A stretch of DNA of 64,000 bases from Pseudomonas asturiensis (GTDB lineage Bacteria > Pseudomonadota > Gammaproteobacteria > Pseudomonadales > Pseudomonadaceae), in the NCBI RefSeq assembly GCF_900143095.1, contig NZ_FRDA01000012.1:116281-180280 (forward strand). Direction: 5' to 3'. Below, piece by piece: positions 8,510-18,379 of the stretch. Each line of letters begins with the position of its first letter. Positions within the stretch are counted from its first letter, which is position 1. Made by a program: the position numbers and the translations under genes. Below the pieces are notes generated by a model that worked only from the letters and a program-made list of their open reading frames with translations, was not told the DNA's origin and ran no database searches.

Positions 8510-10012
8510 TTGACCAGTCTTACTCAAACCCCTCCTGCTATCCGCAGCATCCTGTTCGCGTTGATGATGGCCGTGCTGCTCAGCGCGCTGGACCAGACCA
8601 TCGTCGCCGTTTCGATGCCGGCCATTTCCGCTCAATTCAAGGACATCGACCTGTTGGCGTGGGTGATCTCCGCCTACATGGTTTCGCTGACCGTGGCCGT
8701 GCCGATCTACGGCAAGCTGGGTGACCTGTACGGACGACGCAAATTGATGCTCTTCGGCCTGGGCCTGTTCACCCTCGCCTCGCTCTTTTGCGGATTTGCC
8801 CAGAGCATGGAGCAATTGGTACTGGCGCGCGTGCTGCAAGGCATCGGCGCGGGCGGCATGGTGTCTGTGAGCCAGGCGATCGTTGCCGACATCGTTCCGC
8901 CGCGCGAGCGGGGTCGCTATCAAGGTTATTTCAGCAGCATGTACGCGGTCGCCAGCGTGGCTGGTCCGGTACTGGGTGGCCTGATGACCGAATACCTGTC
9001 CTGGCGATGGGTCTTTCTGATCAACCTGCCTCTGGGCATCATCGCGTGGGTCGTGGCGTGGCGCACGCTGGTCGGGCTGCCGGTTCCGCAACGTAAACCG
9101 ATCATCGATTATCTGGGCACCGTGCTGATGATCATCGGCCTGACAGCCCTGCTGCTGGGCATCACCGAAATCGGCCAAGGCCATGACCTGAGAAATCCAC
9201 AGGTTCAATTGCTTCTGGCTGTCGCGTTGCTGGCACTGGCTGTTTTCGTCTGGTACGAACGCCGCACACCCGAACCCCTGCTGCCTATGCACCTGTTCGC
9301 CAACCGCAGTGCAGTGCTGTGCTGGTGCACCGTGTTTTTCACCAGCTTTCAGGCCATTTCGCTGATAGTGTTAATGCCGCTGCGTTACCAGACAGTGACG
9401 GGAGGCGGGGCCGACAGCGCTGCGCTGCATTTGCTGCCGCTGGCAATCGGCATGCCCATGGGCGCGTACTTTGCCGGACGACGCACGGCACTGACTGGCC
9501 GTTACAAACCGTTGATCACCACGGGCGCTGCGCTTATGCCCATCGCGATTCTGGGCATGGCCTTCACGCCCCCTCAATCGATCGTACTGATGAGTCTGTT
9601 CATGATCCTGACCGGGATCGCCACCGGCATGCAGTTCCCGACGTCACTGGTAGGAACCCAGAACTCGGTTGAGGTGAAGGACATGGGCGTGGCCACCAGC
9701 ACCACCAATCTTTTCCGCTCTCTGGGTGGCGCGGTCGGCGTAGCCATGATGTCGGCGCTGCTGCTGGCGATGCTGCAGCACACCGGTGTGGGCCAGTTAG
9801 GTAGCGCGGTGCTGGCCCACGAAGGCGGGTCTGGAAATGTGCTGCTCGACAGCCTGAATGCCGCAACAGGCCCGGCGCTGGAAGCCTTGCGCGCAGAGCT
9901 TGCTCTGACATTCAGGCATTTGCTGATGATCAGCGCTGCTGTCTCGCTGCTCGGACTGGCGGCCGCATGGGCGATGCCCAACAACCTGCTGCGCGGCCGG
10001 GATCAGACCTGA
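8510..10012 (+). CDS. DHA2-family (EmrB/QacA-type) drug:H+ antiporter
   Basis: This 500-residue protein has about 14 membrane segments. It shows the DHA2 signatures LDQTIVAVSMPAIS in segment 1, YGKLGDLYGRRKLML (motif A) and VLQGIGAGGMVSVSQAIVAD. It should export toxic organic compounds using the proton gradient. The start is a TTG at 8510 (TTG ACC AGT), with only a weak AGG upstream. No adjacent EmrA-type adaptor or regulator is seen, which suggests it acts as a single inner-membrane transporter. The substrate is unknown. Confidence 0.85.
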   Translation: MTSLTQTPPAIRSILFALMMAVLLSALDQTIVAVSMPAISAQFKDIDLLAWVISAYMVSLTVAVPIYGKLGDLYGRRKLMLFGLGLFTLASLFCGFAQSMEQLVLARVLQGIGAGGMVSVSQAIVADIVPPRERGRYQGYFSSMYAVASVAGPVLGGLMTEYLSWRWVFLINLPLGIIAWVVAWRTLVGLPVPQRKPIIDYLGTVLMIIGLTALLLGITEIGQGHDLRNPQVQLLLAVALLALAVFVWYERRTPEPLLPMHLFANRSAVLCWCTVFFTSFQAISLIVLMPLRYQTVTGGGADSAALHLLPLAIGMPMGAYFAGRRTALTGRYKPLITTGAALMPIAILGMAFTPPQSIVLMSLFMILTGIATGMQFPTSLVGTQNSVEVKDMGVATSTTNLFRSLGGAVGVAMMSALLLAMLQHTGVGQLGSAVLAHEGGSGNVLLDSLNAATGPALEALRAELALTFRHLLMISAAVSLLGLAAAWAMPNNLLRGRDQT

Positions 10013-10034
10013 CAGGGAGAACTGCGGATGCCCG

Positions 10035-11168
10035 TCAGTCCGCCTGGGCCGCCCAGAACCACTGGGTGCGCTTGCCCTTGATGTGCTCGAAGGCCGGCAT
10101 GATGTCACCCTCGTTGAACAGCCGTCTGGAGCGGGCCTGGGCGTTGCTGAACCAGTAACCCGACTGCGGGCAGGCGTGACCGGCATCGACCGGCGGCAGA
10201 ACCTTTTCATCGAAGCGGGCAAACCATTGGGCGGTGGTGTCTTCGTTGAAGCCCGTGCCCGGCACGATGTAGGGGTGAAGATTACCGGTGTCCTGGAGGC
10301 GGATCGGCTTGATCACCTTGTTGACCGCCATGTAGGCCTTGGGCACCGACTTGTCCCTGCCCCCCAGCTCAGGCACTGCGCCGGCACGAATCATCAATCC
10401 GTTGCTGTAGCTGTGGAACACTACCTCGCTGTACGGGCTGAGCTGGCCACGCAGTTTGTCACTGCCCCCCAGACGCCTGACGAACGCCTCCCCCAGCACG
10501 GTGTACCAACCAACGCCCTTGATGCGGTCCAGCAGCCGCAGACTTTCGATATGCGGGCCGGGATCGACCATCAGGCCGACATATTCCCGGGCCAGGCGAT
10601 ACTCCCATGGCAGAAGATGATGTCCGTCGCAGGGCAGAATGCACGCAAGCCCCCCAAAGCCATGTTCGGCCTGCACTTCGCTGCTGAGGTAGCGGATCCA
10701 GGTTTCGTAATTTTTCAGACCGTCAGGCTCAGCCAGGTAAGACCATGGCAGCACCATTTTCAGGCAGGACAGATCATTATCAGCCTGACCTTGCGGCGTG
10801 TTCATGACGAACAGGCTGTATGAGGAAACCTCCGCCTGGGTTGCACTGGCTAGCGACCAGACAAACTGATCATCGGGCGACCCCAACAACACATGGCGCT
10901 TGCACGACGCGAATCCCGATGCCGACAAGCGGCGCATGCGCGCGTACAACTGCCACTTGAGCACGGGTTTGAACGTTTGGTAGAAGCGCGAGAAACACGC
11001 CGCAATCCGACGCTTCACTTCCTGTGTATGGCCTTGTTTGAAATACAGCGTAGTGATCAGCCCCAGCCGTACAACCGGTGTACCCAGTGCCGAGTCCACG
11101 GCGATACGTTCAGATTGTCGCTCGAGTCTGTCCAATAAACTTACGCCGTCAGATACCGCTTCCGACAT
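10035..11168 (-). CDS. Type VI immunity-like protein (DUF3396 family)
   Basis: This cytoplasmic-looking protein of 377 residues has no signal peptide or membrane span. Its centre (GFGGLACILPCDG, then GPHIESLRLLDRIKGVGWYTVLGEAFVRRLGG) resembles the DUF3396 family that accompanies type VI effectors. The ATG at 11168 has GGAGG six bases upstream, a better start than the in-frame ATG at 11186. An immunity gene normally sits beside its toxin, but no effector, VgrG or PAAR gene lies within the window. It therefore seems to be an orphan. The family call is by pattern recognition, and the cognate toxin is unknown. Confidence 0.65.
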   Translation of the reverse strand: MSEAVSDGVSLLDRLERQSERIAVDSALGTPVVRLGLITTLYFKQGHTQEVKRRIAACFSRFYQTFKPVLKWQLYARMRRLSASGFASCKRHVLLGSPDDQFVWSLASATQAEVSSYSLFVMNTPQGQADNDLSCLKMVLPWSYLAEPDGLKNYETWIRYLSSEVQAEHGFGGLACILPCDGHHLLPWEYRLAREYVGLMVDPGPHIESLRLLDRIKGVGWYTVLGEAFVRRLGGSDKLRGQLSPYSEVVFHSYSNGLMIRAGAVPELGGRDKSVPKAYMAVNKVIKPIRLQDTGNLHPYIVPGTGFNEDTTAQWFARFDEKVLPPVDAGHACPQSGYWFSNAQARSRRLFNEGDIMPAFEHIKGKRTQWFWAAQAD

Positions 11169-11611
11169 CACCTGCCTCCCTTTCATACCTTGAGGTTGAG
11201 GTGGCGCCTATTCCATGAGTAACGCCCGCGGGGACAGCCGCCACCGATCCGGTTATCCAGACAATGCGACCGCAGCGTCGCGACGTGTCTGTCTCCGGGC
11301 AGCTGTCAGTGCTTTCAGACCCTGAGGGCGCGGGATTCCGCAAGAACATGCAACCTCCTCCCACCTTGTCGATTAAGGCGCGAAGAGTGAAGGGAGTTTT
11401 CAAGCGGAGCAATACACGGAATTTAGTTTGGGAAATCAGCTACATGTATCAGGAAATGTCCTACCGACTTCCTACAAACTTTTGTCATCCCGCCGCATAA
11501 ACAGCCCCTTGGAAGGACGGTTAAAGTCCTGACGGGACAGCAAGCGTTAAACTTTTTGTTTATTCAGCATTAAATTAAAGACAGACAGTGCCCACGGGGA
11601 ACCGTCGGGCG
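11169..11611. other. Intergenic region between the immunity-like gene and the TetR repressor
   Basis: This 443-bp stretch, AT-rich at 11400-11580, holds no credible gene. An imperfect stem at 11591-11610 (GCCC.ACGG/CCGT.GGGC on the minus strand) could end tetR transcription but lacks a clear T run. No effector remnant was found. Confidence 0.5.
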
Positions 11612-12277
11612 TTATATTCGGTCATCTTTGAGGTCGCCGAGACGAGCGATTCGCAATGTCGGGCTGAAACGCAGCATGTCCATGCAGACCTCGACCAGTT
11701 GCTCGGACTCAGAGGGCAGCGAATAGCTGTCGGGAACCAGCAGCCACTGATAAATGATGCCGTTGATGTACGAGAACAACGCGACCGCAGCGCGGGCCGT
11801 GTCCAGATCGGCAGGCAACTGCCCTTGACGCACGGCGTTGCTCAACGCGAGGCGAATTCGAACATGGCACTGGATGGCGTTTTCCTGGCGTTGACGACGG
11901 AAATCACACATCTCATCGGTAAACTCGCACTTATGAAAAAGGATTTCATTGATGCGACGGGTTTTCGGGTCAAGTGCAAGCTCATGAAACAAGTGAACCA
12001 GCAGATTTTTCATGCACCCCAACGGGTCTTCTTCGTCTTCGCTCTGGCTTGCCTGAGACATTTCATCAAGCGGCTCCTGCAGGCTGTCCAGCATCGCCTG
12101 GACCAAATCAGCCTTGTTGTTGAAGTGCCAGTAGATCGCCCCCCTCGTCACGCCTGCAAGGGTCGCGATGTCAGCCAGCGTCGTGCGTGCCACACCACGC
12201 TCATAAAAAGCTTGCTCGGCGGCCTCCAGAATCTGGCTGCGAGTGACTTGGGCTTCCTCTTTGGTGCGACGAACCAT
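11612..12277 (-). CDS. pmeR: TetR-family repressor of the RND pump (TtgR/PmeR type)
   Basis: This 221-residue regulator starts MVRRTKEEAQVTRSQILEAA and has a helix-turn-helix RTTLADIATLAGVTRGAIYWHF, nearly the same as P. putida TtgR and P. syringae PmeR as I remember them. The start at 12277 matches that family better than the upstream in-frame codon at 12286. It is divergent from the mexAB-oprM type operon, and the shared region carries a sequence resembling the TtgR operator. The TtgR family releases DNA on binding flavonoids, antibiotics and other plant aromatics, so the pump is probably plant-compound inducible. The symbol is given by homology. Confidence 0.85.
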   Translation of the reverse strand: MVRRTKEEAQVTRSQILEAAEQAFYERGVARTTLADIATLAGVTRGAIYWHFNNKADLVQAMLDSLQEPLDEMSQASQSEDEEDPLGCMKNLLVHLFHELALDPKTRRINEILFHKCEFTDEMCDFRRQRQENAIQCHVRIRLALSNAVRQGQLPADLDTARAAVALFSYINGIIYQWLLVPDSYSLPSESEQLVEVCMDMLRFSPTLRIARLGDLKDDRI

Positions 12278-12414
12278 GGCAATCAAACCTCAAAAAATTC
12301 GCGTCAGGCCGCTGCTGTGCTGCAAGCCTTACGACGTAACCGGGCGGCATTTGTCTCGCCTTGTCCCGAACCCGCTGATGGTGCCCTTCGTAGTGGCAAA
12401 TCTCACATAGAAGG

Positions 12415-12447
12415 TGTTTACAAACAACCGTGAATGTAAGTATATTC
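12415..12447 (+). promoter_or_regulatory. Pump promoter with overlapping TtgR/PmeR-type operator
   Basis: The dyad TTACA (12418-12422) and TGTAA (12435-12439) lies in a stretch that closely resembles the known TtgR operator as I recall it. A promoter TTTACA (12417-12422), 18-bp spacer, TATATT (12441-12446) overlaps the dyad, so bound repressor would block RNA polymerase. Confidence 0.7.
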
Positions 12448-12533
12448 CTTAGCATGCTACTTATCTAGCCGAAATATTTTTTAACACTTCAACTTTCTGT
12501 TGAACGAACAGGCTCCTGCCCCCGAGGATCTTC

Positions 12534-13685
12534 ATGCATTTCAAGCCAGCTGTTACCGTTCTGGTCACTGCCGTCGCCCTGGCAACCCTGCTCAGCGGTT
12601 GTAGCAAGAAGGAGCAGGAGGCGCCGCCTCCGCAGAAACCTGAGGTGGGTGTTGTCACCCTCAAAGCTCAGCCCTACACGCTGACGACCGAGCTACCGGG
12701 CCGCACGACCGCTTTCCGTGTGGCCGAGGTTCGTCCTCAGGTGAACGGCATCATTCTTAAGCGCCTGTTCACCGAAGGGGGTGACGTGAAGGCCGGACAG
12801 CAGCTGTATCAGATCGATCCGGCCATTTACGAAGCCAACGCCAACAGCGCCAAGGCCACCCTGCAATCTGCCAAATCGATGTCCGATCGCTACAAGCAAC
12901 TGGTCAACGAGCAAGCGGTAAGCCGTCAGGAATACGACACCGCCCTGGCGAACACCCAGGAAGCTCAGGCAGCACTGGAAACCGCTCAGATCAATGTGCG
13001 CTATACCAAGGTGCTGGCACCGATTGCCGGTCGCATCGGTCGCTCCGCTGTCACCGAAGGTGCTTTGGTCAGCAGTGCGCAGACCACCGCGATGGCAACC
13101 ATCCAGCAACTGGACCCGATCTACGTCGACGTCAACCAGTCCTCGGCAGACATGCTCAAACTGCGTGCTGATCTGGCCAGCGGCAGACTGCAGAAGTCCG
13201 GTGACAACGCAGCGTCGGTCAAGCTGACCCTGGAAGATGGCAGCGAGTACGCGAAGGAAGGCAAGCTGGAGTTCTCCGAAGTGTCGGTCGACCAGGCAAC
13301 CGGTTCGGTGACGTTGCGCGCCGTGTTCCCCAACCCGGACCACATTCTGTTGCCCGGCATGTTCGTTCACGCACAGTTGAAAGCGGGTGTGAACAGCAAA
13401 GCGATCCTCGCGCCGCAGCAAGGTGTGACGCGCGACCTCAAAGGTACGCCGACCGCTCTGGTGGTCAACAAGGACAACAAGGTTGAGCAGCGTGAGCTGG
13501 TCACCAGTCGCACTGCCGGTGCCTACTGGCTGATCGAGAAAGGTCTGGTCGAGGGTGATCGCGTGATTACCGAAGGCCTGCAATACGTCAAACCAGGCGC
13601 TGAAGTGAAGGTCAAGGAAGCAACCAACCTCAACACTGACCAGTCTGCCAATGCTGCCCCTGCTGCCACTGGCAAAGGTGAGTGA
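12534..13685 (+). CDS. mexA: RND efflux periplasmic adaptor lipoprotein (MexA/TtgA type)
   Basis: This 383-residue membrane-fusion protein starts with a lipoprotein signal ending in the lipobox LLSGC, so it is anchored to the inner membrane from the periplasm. The lipoyl halves (VRPQVNGIILKRLFTEGGDVKAGQ, in its two parts, and TKVLAPIAGRIGRSAVTEGALV) flank a helical hairpin. Beta-barrel and membrane-proximal domains follow. It joins the RND pump to the outer-membrane channel. The next gene starts 3 bases after its stop. Expression is expected to be controlled by the divergent TetR repressor. Confidence 0.95.
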   Translation: MHFKPAVTVLVTAVALATLLSGCSKKEQEAPPPQKPEVGVVTLKAQPYTLTTELPGRTTAFRVAEVRPQVNGIILKRLFTEGGDVKAGQQLYQIDPAIYEANANSAKATLQSAKSMSDRYKQLVNEQAVSRQEYDTALANTQEAQAALETAQINVRYTKVLAPIAGRIGRSAVTEGALVSSAQTTAMATIQQLDPIYVDVNQSSADMLKLRADLASGRLQKSGDNAASVKLTLEDGSEYAKEGKLEFSEVSVDQATGSVTLRAVFPNPDHILLPGMFVHAQLKAGVNSKAILAPQQGVTRDLKGTPTALVVNKDNKVEQRELVTSRTAGAYWLIEKGLVEGDRVITEGLQYVKPGAEVKVKEATNLNTDQSANAAPAATGKGE

Positions 13686-13688
13686 TAG

Positions 13689-16600
13689 ATGTCCAGATTC
13701 TTTATTGACCGCCCCATCTTCGCCTGGGTATTAGCCCTGGTGATCATGTTGGTAGGCACGCTTTCGATCATGAAGCTGCCGATCAACCAATACCCGGCCA
13801 TCGCGCCGACGGCCATCGATATCCAGGTCAGCTACCCGGGTGCTTCCGCACAGACCGTGCAGGACACCGTGGTACAGATCATCGAGCAACAGCTCAACGG
13901 TATCGACAACCTGCGTTATGTTTCGTCGGACAGTAACTCCGACGGCAGCATGACCATCACCGTAACCTTCAATCAGGGTACCAACCCTGACACCGCTCAG
14001 GTACAGGTACAGAACAAGCTGAACCTGGCCACCCCGCTGCTGCCGCAAGAAGTGCAGCAACAGGGTCTGCGCGTGACCAAGTCGGTGAAGAACTTCCTGC
14101 TGGTGATCGGTCTGGTTGCCGAAGACGGCACCCTGACCCGCGAGGACTTGTCCAACTACATCGTTTCCAACATTCAGGACCCGATCTCGCGTACTTCCGG
14201 CGTCGGTGACTTCCAGGTGTTCGGTTCGCAGTATGCAATGCGCATCTGGCTGGATCCGGCCAAGCTCAACAACTTCCAGTTGACCCCTGTGGACGTGACC
14301 ACAGCGGTCAGCGCGCAGAACGTGCAGATTGCGACCGGCCAACTGGGCGGCCTGCCAGCGCTGCCCGGCACTCAGTTGAACGCAACCATCATCGGCAAGA
14401 CCCGCCTGCAGACCGCTGAACAGTTCGGCAACATTCTGCTCAAGGTCAATACCGACGGTTCGCAGGTTCGTCTCAAGGATGTCGCGCGTATCGCGCTGGG
14501 CGGCCAGAACTACAGCATCGACGCACAGTTCAACGGCAAACCGGCCTCCGGTATGGCGATCAAACTGGCCTCCGGTGCCAACGCACTGGACACTGCCAAA
14601 GCCATTCGCGCCACCATCAGCGAGCTGGAGCCTTTCTTCCCGCCGGGCATGAAGGTCGTTTACCCGTATGACACCACCCCGACCGTCACCGAATCGATCA
14701 GCGGCGTGGTTCACACCCTGATCGAAGCCATCGTGCTGGTCTTCCTGGTGATGTACCTGTTCCTGCAAAACCTGCGCGCCACGATCATCACCACGATGAC
14801 CGTGCCGGTGGTACTGCTGGGTACATTCGGCATTCTGGCCGCCTTCGGTTTCACCATCAACACGCTGACCATGTTCGGCATGATTCTCGCCATCGGGCTT
14901 CTGGTGGACGATGCCATTGTGGTGGTGGAGAACGTCGAGCGGGTGATGGCCGAGGAGCATCTGTCGCCCAAGGAAGCCACGCAGAAGTCCATGGACCAGA
15001 TCCAGGGCGCCCTCGTCGGTATCGCCATGGTGCTGTCGGCGGTTCTGCTCCCGATGGCGTTCTTCGGCGGCTCTACGGGGGTGATCTACAAGCAGTTCTC
15101 GATCACCATCGTGTCTGCCATGGGCCTGTCGGTTCTGGTAGCTCTGATCTTCACCCCGGCGCTGTGCGCCACCATGCTTAAACCCATCGATCCGGAAAAA
15201 CACGGCCAACCCAAGCGTGGCTTCTTCGGCTGGTTCAACAGAACCTTCGACCGCAGCGTGGTCAGCTACGAAAACGGCGTGAAGCGCATGGTGACCCACA
15301 AGTTGCCGGCCTTCGTCGTCTACCTGATCATCGTCGCGGGCATGATCTGGCTGTTCACCCGCATTCCGGCGGCGTTCCTGCCTGAAGAAGACCAGGGCGT
15401 CATCTTCGCCCAGGTACAGACTCCGGCCGGCTCGTCCGCAGAACGTACCCAGAAAGTCATCGACGAGATGCGCGACTTCCTGCTCGACAAGGAAAAAGGG
15501 GAAGGCAAAGGCGTGAACTCGGTGTTCAGCGTCAACGGCTTCAACTTCGCCGGTCGTGGCCAGAGCTCGGGCCTGGCATTCGTGATGCTCAAGCCGTGGG
15601 ACGAGCGTGACGATGAAAATACCGTGTTCAAGATCGCCGCACGCGCTCAGGCCCATTTCGCCAGCTTCCGTGACGCCATGGTCTTTGCCGTAGTACCGCC
15701 ATCGGTACTGGAACTGGGTAACGCCACCGGTTTCGACGTGTACCTGCAGGATCAGGGCGGCGTCGGCCACCAGAAACTGCTGGATGCACGCAACCAGTTC
15801 CTGGGCATGGCAGCGCAAAGCAAGATTCTCGCGGGCGTACGCCCTAACGGTCTGAACGACGAGCCGCAATACCAGCTCACCGTGGACGACGAGAAAGCCA
15901 GCGCACTGGGCATTACCCTGTCCAACATCAACCAGACCCTGTCCATCGCGTTGGGTGGCAGTTACGTCAACGACTTCATCGACCGTGGTCGAGTGAAGAA
16001 AGTGTACGTGCAGGGCGAAGCGTTCAGCCGAATGACGCCTGAAGACTTGCAGAAGTGGTACGTGCGTAATGACAGCGGCACGATGGTGCCCCTGTCGGCC
16101 ATCGCCAGCGGTGAGTGGATATACGGTTCGCCCAAGCTGTCGCGCTATAACGGTGTAGCGGCCATGGAAGTACTGGGTACGCCGGCTCCGGGCTACAGCT
16201 CCGGCCAGGCCATGGCCGAGGTTGAAGCCATCGCCAAGAAACTGCCTGCTGGCATCGGCTACTCGTTTACCGGTCTGTCGTTCGAAGAACGCCTCTCCGG
16301 CTCTCAGGCACCGGCCTTGTACGCACTGTCCATGCTGGTGGTGTTCCTCTGCCTGGCGGCGCTCTATGAGAGCTGGTCGATTCCGATCGCGGTCATGCTG
16401 GTGGTGCCGCTCGGCGTGATTGGTGCGTTGATGGCGACCAGCCTGCGCGGGTTGTCCAACGACGTGTTCTTCCAGGTGGGCCTGCTGGTGACGGTGGGTC
16501 TGGCGGCGAAAAACGCCATTCTGATCGTCGAATTTGCCAAGGAACTGCATGAGCAGGGCAAGTCCCTCGTCGAGTCGGCGATGGAAGCTTGCCGGATGCG

Positions 16601-16844
16601 CTTGCGTCCGATCATCATGACCTCGATGGCGTTCATCCTGGGTGTGGTTCCGCTGGCCATTTCCAGCGGTGCAGGTTCGGGTAGCCAACACGCCATCGGT
16701 ACGGGTGTAATCGGCGGTATGATTACCGCAACGGTCCTGGCGATCTTCTGGGTGCCTATGTTCTACGTCGCAGTGTCGTCGGTGTTCAAAGGCAAAGACA
16801 AATCAAGCAAGCAACAAGTCAAACCTACCGAGGCTGGCCAATGA
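13689..16844 (+). CDS. mexB: RND multidrug efflux transporter (MexB/TtgB type)
   Basis: This 1051-residue inner-membrane HAE1 transporter is full length for the family. It has the N-terminal MSRFFIDRPIFAWVLALVIM, two large periplasmic loops, and the proton-relay aspartates in LLVDDAIVVVENVERVM of segment 4. The matching lysine lies in AAKNAILIVEFAKEL of segment 10. It works as a homotrimer that captures lipophilic drugs and exports them with proton influx through the adaptor and the OprM channel. It is translated from an ATG 3 bases after mexA, and its stop overlaps the next start (ATGA). A large antisense open frame over this gene is a codon-bias shadow. Confidence 0.97.
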   Translation: MSRFFIDRPIFAWVLALVIMLVGTLSIMKLPINQYPAIAPTAIDIQVSYPGASAQTVQDTVVQIIEQQLNGIDNLRYVSSDSNSDGSMTITVTFNQGTNPDTAQVQVQNKLNLATPLLPQEVQQQGLRVTKSVKNFLLVIGLVAEDGTLTREDLSNYIVSNIQDPISRTSGVGDFQVFGSQYAMRIWLDPAKLNNFQLTPVDVTTAVSAQNVQIATGQLGGLPALPGTQLNATIIGKTRLQTAEQFGNILLKVNTDGSQVRLKDVARIALGGQNYSIDAQFNGKPASGMAIKLASGANALDTAKAIRATISELEPFFPPGMKVVYPYDTTPTVTESISGVVHTLIEAIVLVFLVMYLFLQNLRATIITTMTVPVVLLGTFGILAAFGFTINTLTMFGMILAIGLLVDDAIVVVENVERVMAEEHLSPKEATQKSMDQIQGALVGIAMVLSAVLLPMAFFGGSTGVIYKQFSITIVSAMGLSVLVALIFTPALCATMLKPIDPEKHGQPKRGFFGWFNRTFDRSVVSYENGVKRMVTHKLPAFVVYLIIVAGMIWLFTRIPAAFLPEEDQGVIFAQVQTPAGSSAERTQKVIDEMRDFLLDKEKGEGKGVNSVFSVNGFNFAGRGQSSGLAFVMLKPWDERDDENTVFKIAARAQAHFASFRDAMVFAVVPPSVLELGNATGFDVYLQDQGGVGHQKLLDARNQFLGMAAQSKILAGVRPNGLNDEPQYQLTVDDEKASALGITLSNINQTLSIALGGSYVNDFIDRGRVKKVYVQGEAFSRMTPEDLQKWYVRNDSGTMVPLSAIASGEWIYGSPKLSRYNGVAAMEVLGTPAPGYSSGQAMAEVEAIAKKLPAGIGYSFTGLSFEERLSGSQAPALYALSMLVVFLCLAALYESWSIPIAVMLVVPLGVIGALMATSLRGLSNDVFFQVGLLVTVGLAAKNAILIVEFAKELHEQGKSLVESAMEACRMRLRPIIMTSMAFILGVVPLAISSGAGSGSQHAIGTGVIGGMITATVLAIFWVPMFYVAVSSVFKGKDKSSKQQVKPTEAGQ

Positions 16845-18301
16845 GCAAGTCCCTGATCTCTCTGGCAGTTACCGCGTTCATTCTCGGCGGCTGCTCTCTG
16901 ATCCCCGAATACAAGCAGCCGGAGGCCCCGGTCGCCGCTCAGTACCCGCAAGGTCCGGCGTATTCGCCGGCCGAGGCGGCCAACATGGCCGCCGCAGAAC
17001 AGGGCTGGCGCGAGTTTTTCAAGGATCCGGCGTTGCAACGCCTGATCCAGACCGCGCTGGTCAATAACCGCGACCTGCGTGTCGCGGCCTTGAACATCGA
17101 CGCCTACCGCGCGCAATACCGCATCCAGCGTGCAGACCTGCTGCCTGCGGTCTCTGCCACCGGCAGCGGCAGCCGACAGCGCGTGCCGGCCGACCAGTCG
17201 CAGACCGGCCAGTCGGGCATCAACAGCAGCTATTCGGCCACCCTGGGCGTCAGCGCCTACGAGCTGGATCTGTTCGGCCGCGTGCGCAGCCTGAGCGAAC
17301 AGGCACTGGAAACCTACTTCGCCAGTGAGGAAGCACGTCGCAGCACCCAGATCAGTCTGGTTGCCAGCGTGGCCAACGCCTACCTGACCTGGCAGGCCGA
17401 CAAGGAACTGCTCAAGCTGACGCAGGACACCCTCAAGACCTACGAAGAAAGCTATCGCCTGACCTCGCGCAGTAATGAAGTGGGCGTTTCTTCGGCACTG
17501 GACCTGAGCCAGTCGCGCACCGCCGTCGAAAGCGCGCGCGCCCGACTGGCGCAGTATCAGCGTCTGGTCGCCCAGGATCAGAACAACCTGGTGCTGCTGC
17601 TTGGCACCGGGCTGCCTGACAACCTGCCTGCCAGCCAGTTGCTCGCCTCCGACGTACTGACCGAAATGCCAGCGGGCCTGCCCTCGGACCTGTTGCAGCG
17701 TCGCCCTGACATTCTGCAAGCGGAACACACGCTCAAGGCCGCCAATGCCAACATCGGCGCCGCACGTGCGGCGTTCTTCCCAAGCATCAGCCTGACCGCA
17801 AGCGCAGGCACCAGCAGCACCGAACTGTCCGGTCTGTTCAAGGGAGGCTCCGGCACCTGGCTGTTCCAGCCAAGCATCAATATCCCGATCTTCAACGCCG
17901 GCAGCCTGCGCGCCAGCCTGGATTACTCCAAGATCCAGAAGGAAATCAGCGTCGCCAACTACGAGAAGGCGATTCAGACCGCCTTCCAGGAAGTGTCCGA
18001 CGGCCTGGCTTCGCGCAAGACCTACGACGAGCAGCTCCAGGCGCAGCGTGACTTCGTCACCGCCAACCAGGACTACTACCGTCTTGCCGAGCGTCGTTAT
18101 CGTATCGGGATCGACAGCAACCTGACCTTCCTCGACGCCCAGCGTTCGTTGTTCAGCGCGCAACAAACGCTGATTACCGACCGCCTTGCGCAGCTGACCA
18201 GCGAGGTTAACCTGTACAAGGCCCTCGGCGGCGGCTGGTATGAGAAGACCGGTCAGACGGCAACCATCGACAAGGAAAAACCGTCGATTCAGTTGTTCTG
18301 A
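16841..18301 (+). CDS. oprM: Outer-membrane efflux channel lipoprotein (OprM/TtgC type)
   Basis: This 486-residue TolC-superfamily protein has a lipoprotein signal with the lipobox LGGC. Its duplicated alpha-barrel repeats each contain RDLRVAALNIDAYRAQYRIQ-like and YRLAERRYRIGIDSNLTFL-like helices. It forms the trimeric outer-membrane duct of the pump. The ATG at 16841 overlaps the mexB stop by 4 bases, so the two genes are translationally coupled. A perfect bidirectional terminator ends the operon. Confidence 0.95.
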   Translation: MSKSLISLAVTAFILGGCSLIPEYKQPEAPVAAQYPQGPAYSPAEAANMAAAEQGWREFFKDPALQRLIQTALVNNRDLRVAALNIDAYRAQYRIQRADLLPAVSATGSGSRQRVPADQSQTGQSGINSSYSATLGVSAYELDLFGRVRSLSEQALETYFASEEARRSTQISLVASVANAYLTWQADKELLKLTQDTLKTYEESYRLTSRSNEVGVSSALDLSQSRTAVESARARLAQYQRLVAQDQNNLVLLLGTGLPDNLPASQLLASDVLTEMPAGLPSDLLQRRPDILQAEHTLKAANANIGAARAAFFPSISLTASAGTSSTELSGLFKGGSGTWLFQPSINIPIFNAGSLRASLDYSKIQKEISVANYEKAIQTAFQEVSDGLASRKTYDEQLQAQRDFVTANQDYYRLAERRYRIGIDSNLTFLDAQRSLFSAQQTLITDRLAQLTSEVNLYKALGGGWYEKTGQTATIDKEKPSIQLF

Positions 18302-18327
18302 CGGCTCCGCTCAGACAGACGCCCAAT

Positions 18328-18357
18328 AAAAAACCCACCGGATCCGGTGGGTTTTTT
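18328..18357. terminator. Perfect bidirectional terminator between oprM and pcaT
   Basis: A perfect palindrome, with A-run, CCCACCG, four-base loop, CGGTGGG and T-run, serves the two converging genes. Confidence 0.9.
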
Positions 18358-18379
18358 TATGCGTGCCGAACAGCTGCGA

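Noticed and set aside
13731..16691. Open frame of 986 codons antisense to mexB
   Set aside because: It is the mirror of strong GC-skewed codon use in mexB; its predicted peptide is His/Gln/Arg-rich with no domain.
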